Of a stretch of DNA of 64,000 nucleotides, positions 1-11,387 are shown piece after piece; the first letter of the stretch is position 1; every line of letters starts with the position of its first letter. The translations under genes were made by a program, and so were the position numbers. The stretch comes from Dicyema japonicum (Eukaryota; Dicyemida; Rhombozoa; Dicyemidae): positions 490,094 through 554,093 of the forward strand of contig RDEW01000030.1 in assembly GCA_011109175.1 (NCBI GenBank). The letters run 5' to 3'. Below the pieces are notes generated by a model. The model saw nothing but the letters and a program-made list of their open reading frames with translations, did no database searches and had not been told where the DNA came from.

Positions 1-699
1 ATGGAGCATTGGAACGATATGAGTGACTAGGAGATCATTCTCGTTGGACAGCAAAATCCCATTTACGTCAAACGAAGAATATTTTGCTACATGAGATACC
101 AAATTTCCCCAATTTAATGATTTGAGACTACAAGGAGTGACAGAACACATCTCAGTTTAAAAAAATAAAATAACAAGAAATATTAATAAAAATAAATTAA
201 CATTTTTTACATCATTTCTTAAAAATCTAAAGGAAAGTAGCTACCAAAACTGCCGTTGAATAGGTTGACAGGGGAATAATTGTGGTTCTTTTAGTTGCCA
301 GATTGAAACTGGTATCCAATTTTCTCCACGTGAAGGTGAACCACATCGAAAATTTATTTATGGCTGCTGACCCTACTATTTAATAGCTGCTGGCCTCCTA
401 CAAGTTAGTGAGGCTGGGGTTACCAAAACGGCCACTCCAGAATCAATCAGATGTATCTGGTGTGGCGCAGAACTTTAATGGATGACATCTTGGTTAGAAG
501 AGAGAAGGTTTTTTCAGGCACTATTATGCATGAAAATTACGTCTCGAAAAAAAGATTTCCCTGTTTGTTTTCAAGTAAATCCCCTCCCTTACGTACCAAG
601 TGATAAAAACAACGTTAAACTCAATGTGCAATTGTCAAATAGAAAACAACTATTACCCACAATTAAACGAATAACAAGAAAACAAGGAGAAAATTAAAA
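1..699. other. no recognised gene; contains a dispersed repeat at about 370-490
   Basis: I see no recognisable gene. A 71-codon open frame at 482-697 (+) has no family I know. The stretch around 370-440 (CTCCTACAAGTTAGTGAGG) recurs near 60,040 with one substitution in that core. A second short match (around 440-490, TGTGGCGCAGAACT) recurs near 26,150. This is repeat-derived DNA. Confidence 0.4.
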
Positions 700-1545
700 T
701 CTACGAATAAAAATTTTTCTGTTTTTTTGACCATTTCACAGTTTATTTTTTGTAACCATTTATCAATAATATCAGTCGTCATCCGAGCATCTTTTGACGC
801 TGTGTGCAAAGCCTAAAAATAACCTAATAAAATATATCCCATAATCCTCAGTTTGTATATTTTTAAAGCATCTTGGCAATTTAAATTTCCCGAGGGGCTT
901 TAATTTCTCACCTTCAAGACTGCAGCATAAAAGAACTAAAACTCGTTTTTTGCTTTTCGTTTTACCAAAACATTCATCATTTGAAGAGAAAAATGATTTA
1001 CATGAAATTCTTTTAGCAAAAAGAGAGGTTTCGTCGCAGTTAAAAATATCTTTTTTCTCGTATTTATAAAATAAATTGTCGTAATCGTTAAAAAATCTTC
1101 GACTTTATTTCTGTCACATGAGTTCTTTTTACCCGAAATTACTCTGAACAATAATTCATGGCGCTTTTTAAATCGATCCAACCATCCATTTGATTCTTTG
1201 AAATCATTGAAGTCAAGATTAGCTGCAATTTTTTTGCAATAGTTTTGAGGAGAGATCCTGAAACTGAAATACCATCCTCTCTCAATTTTTTGAAGACTTC
1301 GAGTACTAATCGATCAATTCGAATAGAAAGATCTATTCGAACCTCTTAGATGAGAGTTCATCAGAGCATATTTGTGTTTTTGAAACCCCTTTTCCGATTT
1401 CTTTTTTAATTCGTGAGACAGTTCCTTTTCCAATATTGTATAATAGACAAATTTTTCTTTCTGACATTTTCTTTCATTAAAGAATCGGAAATCTTCTGTT
1501 TCAGGTGGCGACTAAGCTCCGCAGGCATGCCTAAAAATATTTTAA
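700..1545 (-). pseudogene. decayed Tigger/pogo-like transposase
   Basis: Broken reading frames on the minus strand align in order with a Tigger (Tc1/mariner superfamily) transposase. An N-terminal helix-turn-helix remnant lies near 1,440-1,540. The CENP-B-type DNA-binding region lies at about 1,130-1,350, with the typical motif SNGWLDRFKKRH preceded by EDGISVSGSLLKTIAKKL. The DDE region near 720-820 has ARMTTDIIDKWLQKINCEM, which resembles the 'WMTxxIFxxWLxxLxxxM' segment of the family. Stops and frame changes throughout show it is inactive. It could be a domesticated CENP-B relative, but the breaks argue against that. Two terminal-repeat relatives of the same superfamily lie at 50,702-51,497 and 52,378. 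Confidence 0.7.
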
Positions 1546-1689
1546 AATTAATTAAATAAAAATAAAAATAATAAATTTTAATATTATCGACTGAAAAAGT
1601 GCCCCAATAAGCGGAGTTTTGTATCTTAAATTGAGGCTTCCTATTGGTCAAGAATTGTAAAAATCATTCAAAATAATATTTATTAAAAC

Positions 1690-2310
1690 TCGCCCCCAAA
1701 ACAGAGGGTGCCCCAAGGCCGGGGTTTTTTTGGGGCGGGGTCGTACTGTAGTTATAATTTCACTCGTGCAGCATTCAAAAAAATCCTCCGAACCAACTTC
1801 TTCCAACCTCCTCGATCGTATGAGAGTTTACTCAACTCATCCAGGTCATCCCTATTTCTTAGATGTTTGTTCACGAGCTTTAGATCTCCGTCAAATGTTT
1901 CAGGTAGTGTAATACACCGGCGTCCACGAAAACACGGTCTCTGTCTCATGAAGTTGTCCTCCATTGCTATGTTTGCTGGAGCGCCCAAGTCCATACACAA
2001 GATAAGTCCAAATAACCTCCAGCGCATATCAGCAATTTCGAGACTCAGTGGACACGTGCAACATCTCTTGTACAGCGATTCTCTTTTTGTCTTCGATGGA
2101 AAGAGTCTAGTCCAAGTTGTTCGGTTTTGAACGCTTCCCAGGTCGATGAATTGTACACTAAAATCGGCTTGACAAAGGCTTCATACAGTCTCAAACGAAG
2201 TGATGTGCAGGATCGTCGTTTGCCAATCCACTCTTTCTTCAACTTGTTCATCGTTACCAAAGCGAGGGCCTGTTCTGAATCCTTTGCAGACATAGGTGCA
2301 AAAAATGCAC
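1690..2310 (-). mobile_element. LINE family A, 3' fragment (C-terminal reverse transcriptase)
   Basis: Two minus-strand frames cover the post-catalytic part of a non-LTR reverse transcriptase. The upstream part has LRLRLYEAFVKPILVYNSS, the thumb-region signature. The downstream part has MRWRLFGLILCMD, APANIAMEDNF and a C-terminus ending AARVKL. The same order and motifs are found in the longer copy at 13,335-16,045 and in fragments at 28,240 and 54,330, which defines this as one family. It is 5'-truncated with frame breaks, so it is dead. Confidence 0.8.
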
Positions 2311-2369
2311 GTCACCACCTCAACCAAAATATGAGTACGAAAATTGATAATTTAATGGGCAATTTTTTA

Positions 2370-2650
2370 TTAATGCCGAATGATTGACAACGCCACTCGA
2401 ATTTCTGCATCAATATTTTTCAAATTTTCCATAGAAAATTGTAAAATAATCGTCAGTGCTGTGTAGATAATCTGGGATATATGTTTCGAACATATATCCA
2501 GAATTCTCCAATATTTAACTCTATCATTATTAATTTTAAGGATTGATCGTTAAACAGTTCAGTAAGTTCTTCATTTTCTTTAACAAATAAGTGTTCTGAC
2601 TGTGAGACAAGAAAATGATTATAAAGTTTTCGCCAATGGTTTCAGTTCTA
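2370..2650 (-). pseudogene. hAT transposase C-terminal (dimerisation) fragment
   Basis: On the minus strand the frames read EELTELFNDQSLKLIMIEL, then IGEFWIYVRNIYPRLS, and finally AEIRVALSIIRH. This order matches the C-terminal hAT dimerisation domain of the SCAND3/ZBED5-like group (the 'FW..V...YP' segment followed by 'RVALS.I'). The central TTYLCE-type segment is degraded and frames shift, so it is a relic. An N-terminal piece of the same superfamily lies at 33,770-34,369. Confidence 0.65.
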
Positions 2651-3395
2651 TTGCTATCAATTCAGAAATCAGACATGAACATTTCAATGATTCCGCTGAG
2701 CTCACAAAAGTATCACTAAACAACATTCGACTGGATCTACACTACATACTAAAAACTAAATAATACTTGTGTTGTTTTTTCAAATGCATAAGATAATCCA
2801 CAGATTTTTTTAGAATAGTCAGGATGCTTGGAAGTAAAATATCTATTTAGTTTGCTAGGACCATTTATTCAAATTTGTATTTGGCTGGAGGCACACTAGG
2901 AATTGTCTTACGGTACACCGTTTGACAATCTCTGGGTTAGACATTTGATAATGTCACTTAAGTGGGCTTATCTTGACTCTTCAAGAGTGCCATTTTCCCC
3001 TCGGTGGTGTTGCATCACCCCCTCATTTTATCCGCATATCCAGCAATAGCTTGTCACTTATGTGGACTACATTACGTAGACTGAGATCTGACATGCACAG
3101 CCTGTCAATGTTAACCGACAAACGTGGACATTATTCTTCCTCAACACTCGACGGGTATTAAAATCCTTCTAAATTAATATGTTGATGGCTTCGTGGAAGG
3201 CTGAACTTAGATATCAAAATTATCAAATATGTATTATATCACGAAAAACTAAAAGTTTCATTTATTATTAATTTTATTTTATTAAAATTTAAAGTAATTA
3301 TATGGATGACCTAAAAAAAATAAAAATTATTAATAAAGCGGGAAATTTTGGTTTGTTTCTTAGTTAGGGGCCTTTGTTTATTTCGAATCTGCGAA
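2651..3395. other. intergenic, nothing recognised
   Basis: AT-rich DNA upstream of the MLH3-like gene. Open frames here are short and resemble nothing I know. The promoter of MLH3 presumably lies at its right end, but I see no clear motif. Confidence 0.4.
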
Positions 3396-6327
3396 ATGAT
3401 TAAATTACCTCAAGAAACTGCAAGATTTAAACACGCTCCACAGAAAATAAGATCATATGCTCATTGTGTCGAAGAATTTTTGTTCAATGCCATCAAATCA
3501 AATTTCTCAAACCATAAAGATCTATTTGAACTATATAGGATGTGTTCTCAAGATAATGTATGACGGCTGTGGTTTCACAAGACAGCAACTATCCGATATT
3601 TGCCACAGGTTCTAACTATGCCAATTCAATTTTTGTCTAATTATATATTTAAGGTCTTTCGATATCGAGGACAACTGTCTGGCGCATTTTAAAGGGTTAA
3701 TTTCCTGCCTAATAGAAATTTCTGAAACCGTGACCATAAATTCAAAATCCACTGAGCACAAAGTGGCGTATTCGCGCCAATTTAGCAAAAAATGTAACAA
3801 CTCAGCTGTTACTGTTTCTGAAACATCGTGTGTAGGCACAACGATTGTCGTTTCAGGTTTATTTTCTTCTTGTCCGACCCGCTTAAAGTCGACAAATCAA
3901 GTATTCATTAAATTTTTACTTATCTTCATTTTTTCTTACATTTAAGGAAAAGGAATGCTTCCAAATCATCTCTGTGATAAAAAACGTTGCTTTAATTAAC
4001 CCAAAAGTTAAAATATATTTTTCAAGTGCCGGAAAATCCGTCTTTTCCGTAGAATTCTCTTCCACGTGTGTAATCAAAAGAGCCGAGGATTTGCTTGGCT
4101 TGGAATACATTTCTACATTATGCAACAAAAGTAGTGAACTGACAGCTAAGATTCATTTTTTCATTAACTCCCGATCGGCTAATTTGAAATTGTCTTCCAA
4201 AGTACCTGAAAGCAATCGATCTAAAGTTCAGTATATTTATCTGAACGGTCTTCGCATTTATTCCGTCTTTTTAATTAAGCAAATTTTGAAATCATTGAGA
4301 TCAAAGTATATTAAATCCCAAAGGACTTCACTCACAAGTTGGAAACTCTCAGACTGCTTTGTATTATTGATCACGTGTTCTATGGATCGTTATTCAATTT
4401 TCTACGGGAAAGCCGGCTGGGATGCAGAATTTTTTGATGCAAAGTCAGTTACTCAGCTCATTACGTCTATATTTAGCAAAATACCCCACGTATTAGATTC
4501 TGAACAACATATTGAACTAAATAATGATTCCTGTATGAGTGAAATATCCTCAGATATTAGGCACGAGTCGGAAAGTTTAGAACCATTTGGAGAATTTCCT
4601 TTATTTCCCTCAAAATCTTCAGAAATTGTTTTTCTGAGCCTACACGGAATTCATTTAATTCGACAATAAGCAGTGAAACAGACACAGAAACACTTTTTTG
4701 CTTAAAGAAAAAAAGAAAACGTTATAAAATAAAAAGGAAAATAGTTTTAGACTAAAACCAATTGATTCGTCATTCAAACTTCATTTTTCAAGAAAAATTA
4801 CCTGAACGACTGTTTTTCAGTGAATTTTTCTCACAATTTTGATATTGAAACAGACGTTAGTGACTTTAATCCCAAAGAAGAGCAATGTTCACTTTATAGT
4901 AAAAGGAGAAATCAATCATTGTATGATTATAGTGAATTCTCAATTCGTTCTCGTTATAGTCTCAACATGTATTCAGACGGTAATTTTGACCCAAAATATA
5001 ATTTGAGTGAGAGTATCAATAAATTCGAGTCTAATGACTGCTCCCTAGACAATTCATTTAATTCTTCGAATCAGAATTCTCAATTTATGTCTAATATGAC
5101 GCTTTCAGATGATTTATACGATTACACCAAAACTTCCTTTAATGAAGATTTTCCTGTTTATCAGTCAGTAGACCTTACAAAGACAAATTCATCCTTCAAT
5201 TCTCCTAATAAATGCCTAACAGACTACTTTACTCCGAGTAAAAGACAGTCATTTGTCGCTGAGACTATTAAAGATGAAGTACATTCATTTGGAAATTTCC
5301 GATATTCCAACCCGAGTCAGGAAAATACGTTTTATAGCTTGCATAACAGTCGTGGTAGTGATTCACCAAAGACAGGTATATTCGACAATTTTTTTGGCTT
5401 TTGAGTTGCCATGGTTTTGTTCTTTCTTTGGCTCAATCCTAATAAATTGTTTAAAATATGTTTAGTAAATAAGAATATTCGTTTAAGCAGACCAACCCAC
5501 CAATATTCTGTTAGATTCGACAAAATGTCATTTTCAAAAACACGAGTTTTAGTTAAATTATCAGTTTATACGGTCATTGGTCTTGTAGAGTCAAAGTTAA
5601 TTATTTGCCTGATAGAGACAGCCAAAATAGTTAATTTCGTATTCAATGCTTCTAGACACTTATTTAGCTGCGATTGACCAGCACGCTGCTGATGAACGAA
5701 TCAAATTAGAGGAATTATACGCTGGTTGTAAAATGATAGTTAACCTAAGACAATTTCACAGACGGAGAATGCACAAAAACTGTAAATTTAAAAAACATGA
5801 GATTGCGGCTTTCGACTTTTGTGACCAAGTTCATATCTAAAAAGATTAAATACTTCGAAAAACTTGGTAGGCTTATTTTTCAATTTGGGGTTTAAATTCC
5901 GTGTGAATGGAACGAACTCTAACGGTTTGAGTTTTGTTAGAGTTCTCAGCGTCCCAAATTGCTTAGAAAAGCGAAAAATTTTGCCCAACTTTCCAGAAGC
6001 AATTGAGGTTAGCCAACAATTTAATATTAGGGAATTATTATGGACGTATTAAATGTAATCATAAAATGATAAATTTATAGCATTCCGAACAGGTAGATTT
6101 TTCACTTCACTACTTTCCTTTGAAATTAAAAGACCTCCTCGCCTCATTGGCTTGTCGTTGTTTGTCAATTATGATATATAATAGCTGCAGTTTGTTTTGG
6201 AGACAAAATTACCTTTGAAGAAGCCATACAGCTAGTGGACAAACTGAAAGAAACCAAACTGCCTTTCCAATGTGCACATGGAAGGCCTAGCATAGTTCCC
6301 TTATTAAACTTAACTTGCTTTCGATGA
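3396..6327 (+). CDS. MLH3: MutL homologue MLH3-like, multi-exon
   Basis: DNA mismatch-repair/meiotic crossover endonuclease subunit, known to pair with MLH1. The start MIKLPQETARF fits the family N-terminus, followed by motif I (CVEEFLFNAIKS), motif II (DGCGFTRQQL) and motif III (VGTTIVVSGLFSSCPTR). A basic, disordered linker (about 4,670-5,370) precedes the C-terminal endonuclease domain. That domain keeps the metal motif DQHAADERIKLEEL (near 5,675) and the MLH3-type FQCAHGRPS (near 6,280). Introns of 45-50 nt lie at about 3,610 and 3,899, and longer ones at about 4,750 and 5,375-5,465. The GFRGEAL motif is replaced by HFKGLIS. Single-base frame breaks sit near 3,555, 4,630 (T run) and 5,855 (A run). 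One junction near 6,050-6,100 is not resolved. PMS2 is less likely because that family reads CPHGRP. Confidence 0.88.
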
Positions 6328-6569
6328 TTTAAGTTCACTGTTGGTTTATTTATTTTTTAACTGATAGTCGATAATACTGTGATACGTTATTTTTGGATGC
6401 TCAAAGATATTTTCTGTGTAGGTTTCTATCTCAAGTTATCTTTGAAAATTAGACACGTGGTACAAGTGTGATTGTGACCTGACTTAATTTTACTTAGTCA
6501 TTGTTGCCAGGTTAGGAAATATTCTTACGGAATAAATTGGCTGAAATATGACTGTTGGTAATATTTTCA
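6328..6569. other. intergenic between MLH3 and the TSP1/Ig receptor
   Basis: About 240 bp of AT-rich DNA with no recognised element. It must hold the MLH3 3' end and the promoter of the next gene. Confidence 0.4.
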
Positions 6570-8371
6570 ATGTTAATGTATTTGATCGTATTTTTTGGCT
6601 TCACACAGTCATTAATTCCTTATTTGCACGTACACGTGTTACTTTCAAACTTAGATAAAATGGGATCATTGGAATTTCACTGAGTGCCCAAGAAAATGTG
6701 ATGAACCATATGGGATGGTTTACCACACTCGCAATTGTCTCTTATGTGACGCACTTTCCAATTGCACAATACGAAATAAGTGACCTTTATATTAAACGAT
6801 TTATAGATTATGCTTTGGACCAACTACATCGACAATAAAAATGGCATGTTACACTCCCGAATGTTCAGGGGAAGGAAATATACGTGGTAATTGGACGGAT
6901 TGGACTCCATTCGATAAGTGCTCACCCAAAAATATCCGTGAAAAAATATTCCGTGATTGTGCTGAAGGAGCATTACGATGATAAAATATTGTTTAAGTCC
7001 TCATCAAATATAACAGTTTTGTGTTTTAAGCATTGATTAGTGTCCGACAGAGTTTATAAAACAGAATTTCCTTGCATTGTCGGAGAATGCAAAAAAATAT
7101 ACGTTGAAGAGTGGAGTGAGTGGAAATGTCACGAAAACACGTGTAATAGTGCAGTTTTCTACGATATTGGGGCAATTCAAGTTTAACCAAATTTAAAAAT
7201 TTCAGAATATTTATAGAACGAGGAAATGCAGATTAGGCAATAATACACTTGTAAGATGCAGTTTTCATACAGAAATTATTGAGAGGAAGTTGTGCCACGA
7301 TGTTTCTCGTTTCCCGCGATGTGTCGATGTTTCCCGAGTAATTTGTTGAGTTATTTGAGGGTTGGACAAATTGGAGTCCCTGGAGTAGTTGCATTGATGG
7401 AGACTGTAAAACTCCTTCAGCGAGATTTCGTTATAGAAACTGTATTTTGAAGAAAGAAAATTGCATTGGACGTTCTTATGATTTATCATTCTGTTTTGGG
7501 GGAATAAAATGCGAAGCAGCAAAGTTAAAAATGACAGGAGATCGGCTTGTTGCACTCAAACTCGGTTTGTGGACAGCAAGAAATCAGCACGTTGTTCACC
7601 CTGGAGATAACCTGCTTCTTGACTGCAATGTATATAATTTTAATCTCATTTTCAGAACGAGGGAGATGTAGAAAAACAAAGGGATAAATTAATGTGGAAG
7701 AAAAACGGAATGCCTTTGAGATTCAAGGTCGGATTAGAGGTTGACGGGACTACATTGGTTAAACAAGAAGTTGATTTTACTGATAAGGGAATATACACTT
7801 GTGAGGTTGATTGTTGGTTAATTTTAGGTACAAAAGACATCCTCTATGACAGAGATTTATGATGTACACGTGGTGACTGTCATTGGAAATGCTAGTTCTA
7901 AAATAATAGCAGAAATGAATTCGAATGTGACTCTGAATTGCAATTTGGACTACTTTCGAACTCTTTTCCCCCATTCCTACACAATCTGGTTCCACGAGGA
8001 TTTCATCGCCTTGGTAATTTGTAAATTAATCAACCCAGAACACAAAAACCGCAAATTCTGGTTCTTTAGTGATCCCTAACATAAAATCTACAGCCGCTGG
8101 AAATTGGTCCTGTTATGCGGTGGAGCCTTCGACAGTGAGAAAATGGCTTATGGAAACTTACACAGTGGATGTTGTGAAGCCAAGAAATGTATTTGTTAGA
8201 GTCATCACTAAAAAACGAAATGTTGCTGTAATCGTGTTTTTTATTTTATTTGTCATATTAATGGTTACAGCAACATTTGTCGTTGGGTATATTAATTTTT
8301 GTCATTGCAGAAAAATTATGGTCATAAATCACAGAAATGATTTGATTAGCAAATACAAAATGGACCTGTAA
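6570..8371 (+). CDS. single-pass receptor: signal peptide, four TSP1 repeats, two Ig domains, TM
   Basis: Exon 1 encodes a signal peptide (MLMYLIVFFGFTQS). Four thrombospondin type 1 repeats follow, recognised by their Trp motifs and cysteines: KWDHWNFTECPRKC, GNWTDWTPFDKC, EEWSEWKCHENTC and GWTNWSPWSSC. The WxxW tryptophans are of the C-mannosylation type. Two Ig folds follow (LMWKKNG..DKGIYTCEV and NVTLNC..AAGNWSCYAVE). A hydrophobic helix near residues VAVIVFFILFVILMV precedes a basic tail of about 30 residues ending KMDL. Introns at 6630-6654, 6780-6806, 7181-7205, 7338-7359, 7630-7655, 7806-7827 and 8014-8038 are all 22-27 nt and keep frame. The junction between TSP1-2 and TSP1-3 (6,980-7,060) is unresolved. 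The order is the reverse of UNC5, and no death domain is present. Probably an adhesion or recognition receptor; the ligand is unknown. Confidence 0.85.
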
Positions 8372-8744
8372 AATTCACGGATAGAAATTAATTTTTATAA
8401 TTTTTTTTTCATAATAAAAATTTATTAACAATAAAATATTATTTATTAATTATGGGGGAGAGCGGCTGCTGACATCATTTTTATAATTTCCTAATTTTTA
8501 TTGCATCATATTTTTAACTTTTAAAATGTGGCTTTATTCTACAAATCAAAATTGTCGAAAAGCAGAGATTAAGTATTCTTCAGACACTTTCATATTCAAT
8601 CACCATACACACCCTTCCATACTGGAGCCCTGGACGGGGGAGATGGAAGGCGACAAGAAGAACTAAAGCAGCGCAGTTCGCTTCACTCACAGCCAGCAAT
8701 AATTATTATTATTATTAACCCCAGGCTAACCATTGTAAGCCCAG

Positions 8745-8950
8745 CACAAACAGTCATAACTAACTAATCCAAGGAAGGAACCAAAGAGAGAACATCTGCT
8801 TGTGCCGACCAAATCCATCTTCCAATACTTCATTACAGGTTTCCGCTTCCAAAGATAGGTAGAGAAGTAGGTCCGCCCTCTTCCATTTTTTACCCACGTC
8901 CTACCGTCGCGGACATCACTTTATTCTTTAGCTGAATAGTTTTCATAATG
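8745..8950. repeat. dispersed repeat R190, copy 1
   Basis: About 190 bp that recur at 49,425-49,620 in the same orientation. Shared blocks include TCCATTACAGG/TTCATTACAGG, GGTAGAGAAGTAGGTCCG and CGGACATCACT. The minus strand of both copies can be read as a similar peptide (for example RTYFSTYLWKRKPVM in this copy), so it may be a piece of a retroelement coding region. The family was not identified. Confidence 0.6.
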
Positions 8951-9189
8951 CAATCTTCATCAGAGTGTTTGGTCAGGAGAGGTAGGAAGGTTTGGTCTTC
9001 CTACCTTTCTCCCTGAGCCAGCAATCATAATGAATACAAAGTTTCTATCAGGACAAAAAACCACGGCTATTATGTCATAGAAGTTGACATAAATAAGTTT
9101 GGAAGATTTATCTCATATTCTTACGTTAATAAGTCGTCCATTTTCATTTTGCGACCTAAATATTATTAAAACAGTTGAAATAAGTAGTA

Positions 9190-9340
9190 AATGGAGTCGT
9201 CTAGAGAAGTGATTGAGTCCTGGAGGAGTTGCATGATTGAGTCCTGAGGAGTTGCATGTGATTGAGTCCTGATTGAGTCCTGGAAAACTCTTTCAGCAAG
9301 ATTTCGTTATAGAAACTTCATTTTGCACGTGTGAACGAAT
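9190..9340 (+). pseudogene. decayed partial copy of the fourth TSP1 exon
   Basis: The segment ending TTTCGTTATAGAAACTTCATTTTG is nearly identical to the fourth TSP1 exon of the receptor gene at about 7,355-7,450. Upstream of it the core GAGTCCTGGAGGAGTTGCATG is repeated in slipped form about three times (GATTGAGTCCTG units), with stops. It is therefore an expanded, non-functional duplicate lying about 1.8 kb downstream of its source. Confidence 0.7.
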
Positions 9341-9439
9341 TCTCTCCTCTTCCTGACAAGAATCTCCTCGTCAAGGGGGCTTCCAGAAGACATCGCCATT
9401 TTAGGAAGTTATCATTTATTCCTTAACGATGAGGTGGAC

Positions 9440-9600
9440 ATCATTATAGGGGCTACACGAAAGAAAGGTTGAGAAAAACTGGTCCAGGGAATCGGATTTC
9501 TACTTGAACGGAAGATCCCCATGAGCGTTGCTGGCTATTTGAGCGAATTTCGCTTTCCGTTCTGAGAGGGAATAGCCAAGCGGCTGCTGTGTGACCGCGG
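9440..9600 (+). mobile_element. fragment of PD-(D/E)XK retroelement C-terminus
   Basis: A short plus-strand frame ends SRSVLRGNSQAAA-like. This matches the terminal 'I..A.VRGNA' block of the endonuclease-like family seen complete at 60,180-61,150 and 48,000-48,292. Too short for more. Confidence 0.4.
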
Positions 9601-10055
9601 ATGACTGTTTCTCTATTTAAAAAAAAATTCGTATAAAAAATTGATCACAAATTTGTCTGTTTTATTAAAATAAATACAAAAAAATTGTTAAAAATTGTAG
9701 AAATAACAAAATAACAAATTATTATTCAACTTCGTTGGAGTTATATGGCTGAGGCCCTGACTACATGACAATGTTATCTAGATGACAGCACCAGAGGGTC
9801 AGATATATTTCATCAAGGTTTAAATACGTACTCCTCTCCCCCAAACCGGTGGTGATCTTCATGAATTTTCAATTACTTTTGACTCAATCTACTCAAAAGA
9901 CAAAATTTCAGGTTTTTCACTTTTTTAGTACTTTAGGAAAAGATTATCAGATCCAGCATGTTCTCATCCTACAGTGGGGATGAGAGCTCACTGGCTATGC
10001 AGCTGATTGCCCTATTTAGTTGTTTTAAATGGATTAGTTGTTATGTAAGGACAAA
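9601..10055. other. AT-rich intergenic, nothing recognised
   Basis: Long A/T runs and no open frame of note. It may contain the promoter of the following unrecognised gene. Confidence 0.35.
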
Positions 10056-10696
10056 ATGGACCGACGGGCATTTGATATTGTTAGATTCTTGAATGTCGGC
10101 TATATTTAGATCACTGGATCTGAAATATGCCGAGAGAAGCGGTCATCCTTCTTTGGCTAAGAATATTGCTGATTTAATTGACACTAACGGTGAAGTGAAT
10201 GAATCAAATGAGAGTTTGGTGGTTGAGGACGTTTCTGAAATAATGGCTCCTCGAACTGTTAGTCTGTCAGCATCTCGTCGAGTTAATCCTCCAGGATCTC
10301 CGAATTATGACACTCCCAATGTTATTTCATAATCTTTTGTGTCACAAGCTACTGTGGATGAGTCAATTGACGGTCGACTAAAATCTTCTGATCTTCGGTT
10401 TAATCCATTTAAAGTTCTTTTTGGCTAACAGTAGACTGACCGTGAGGGTTCTTATGCGAATGTCGACTGCTTTAATCAAGAGGTTCGTAGAGCTTTGTGA
10501 TTTGGAAATTCAGGTACTTACTAAGAGGTTGATTCTTGGATTTATTTTTTTGTAGACAGAAGATAACTTCTGACTTTGAAGTGTGGGTTAACGAGACTGG
10601 AAACGTAGATTTTAAATCTCGGTCTGAACAGATAGCTGACTTTAGCAAACTCTCTTTTGACGAAAAAAAAGTTGAATTTTTATGTTATTTATAGTT
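10056..10696 (+). CDS. unrecognised probable multi-exon gene
   Basis: I do not recognise the product. The stretch 10,093-10,320 encodes a Ser/Asn-rich acidic-to-neutral segment (SLDLKYAERSGHPSLAKNIA). After frame changes or short introns, a charged helical C-terminus follows with VRVLMRMSTALIKRFVELCD and EQIADFSKLSFDEKKVEFL, ending at TAG near 10,694. A GT..AG intron of about 27 nt near 10,534-10,560 joins two coding blocks in frame, which is the intron style of the neighbouring genes. The exact start and upstream junctions are unresolved. It could be a small nuclear or cytoskeletal subunit, but that is guesswork. Confidence 0.5.
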
Positions 10697-10818
10697 CTGG
10701 AAAGACAAGGCTAAATGACTTTTTTTATTAATTGTTAATAAAATAGTTAATTTGTTTAATAATTTTGTTAATTTTTTGCTCAGTAATAATTTGATTTAAA
10801 ATACAGCAGTTAGTCGTT

Positions 10819-11019
10819 ATGGGGAAGTTTCATTATAGCCTGCAGGCATTGAGGACTCAATGGGAGTTACCTCTCATGATCGCTAGCCCAATTTTCTTGA
10901 AGAATCGTCCGATTTATCTGACAAACTCAGACATCTTTGGGGCAATAACGCCAGACGTCTCAACAGTGTGCAAATTTTATTTAAAAAGGCTTGACCAGGT
11001 AGGCTATAAATTTTTGTAA
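10819..11019 (+). CDS. unrecognised short ORF
   Basis: An ATG-initiated frame (MGKFHYSLQALRTQWELPL..) of 66 codons. Its last codons (LKRLDQ) are followed by GT, so it may be a first exon whose continuation I could not find. It has no known family and could be part of an element, since SINE sequence begins directly downstream. Confidence 0.25.
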   Translation: MGKFHYSLQALRTQWELPLMIASPIFLKNRPIYLTNSDIFGAITPDVSTVCKFYLKRLDQVGYKFL

Positions 11020-11112
11020 TGTCTGTGTGGTGCTATGTGGCTAATTGACTGAAAATCGTTTCTAACCTTTCTAGTGACGTCATCGAATCCACTTAACTCA
11101 GGAGAGGCTCAA
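11020..11112 (+). repeat. SINE-like repeat, partial copy
   Basis: Contains the family core 'GGTGCTATGTGG..' and 'TGACGTCATCGAATCCAC..CTCAGGAGA', in the same orientation as the fuller copies at 45,905 and 51,670. It is truncated at its right end. Confidence 0.6.
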
Positions 11113-11387
11113 GGTCGAAGAATTTTTCTGCTTGCTTTTGTTCAATTCCTAGAGAGGTCTATTGGTCATCTAGTAGGCAACATAAGCACAGCGAGGAAAC
11201 ATATTCTGTCAACATAGTCTTTTAAAATCGCATGGTGGTCGCAGAGGCGGCACCAATTGGACACAAACTTTCAGGTGGAGGGAAGCTTCGCTTCCATCGT
11301 TGTTCGGCGGCAGACATCCATAAAGCTTGTTGATACCAAGACTGTCATTATTTATTTATCTAACTCAAGACCACGGTAAAACCACTA

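Noticed and set aside
8700-8720. Short ATT microsatellite as a CRISPR-like or regulatory array
   Set aside because: Only a few trinucleotide units; a simple repeat, and the genome is animal.
10056-10696. Assignment of this gene to a GINS, kinetochore or histone-fold family
   Set aside because: Only vague helical resemblance; no diagnostic motif, so it is left unnamed.
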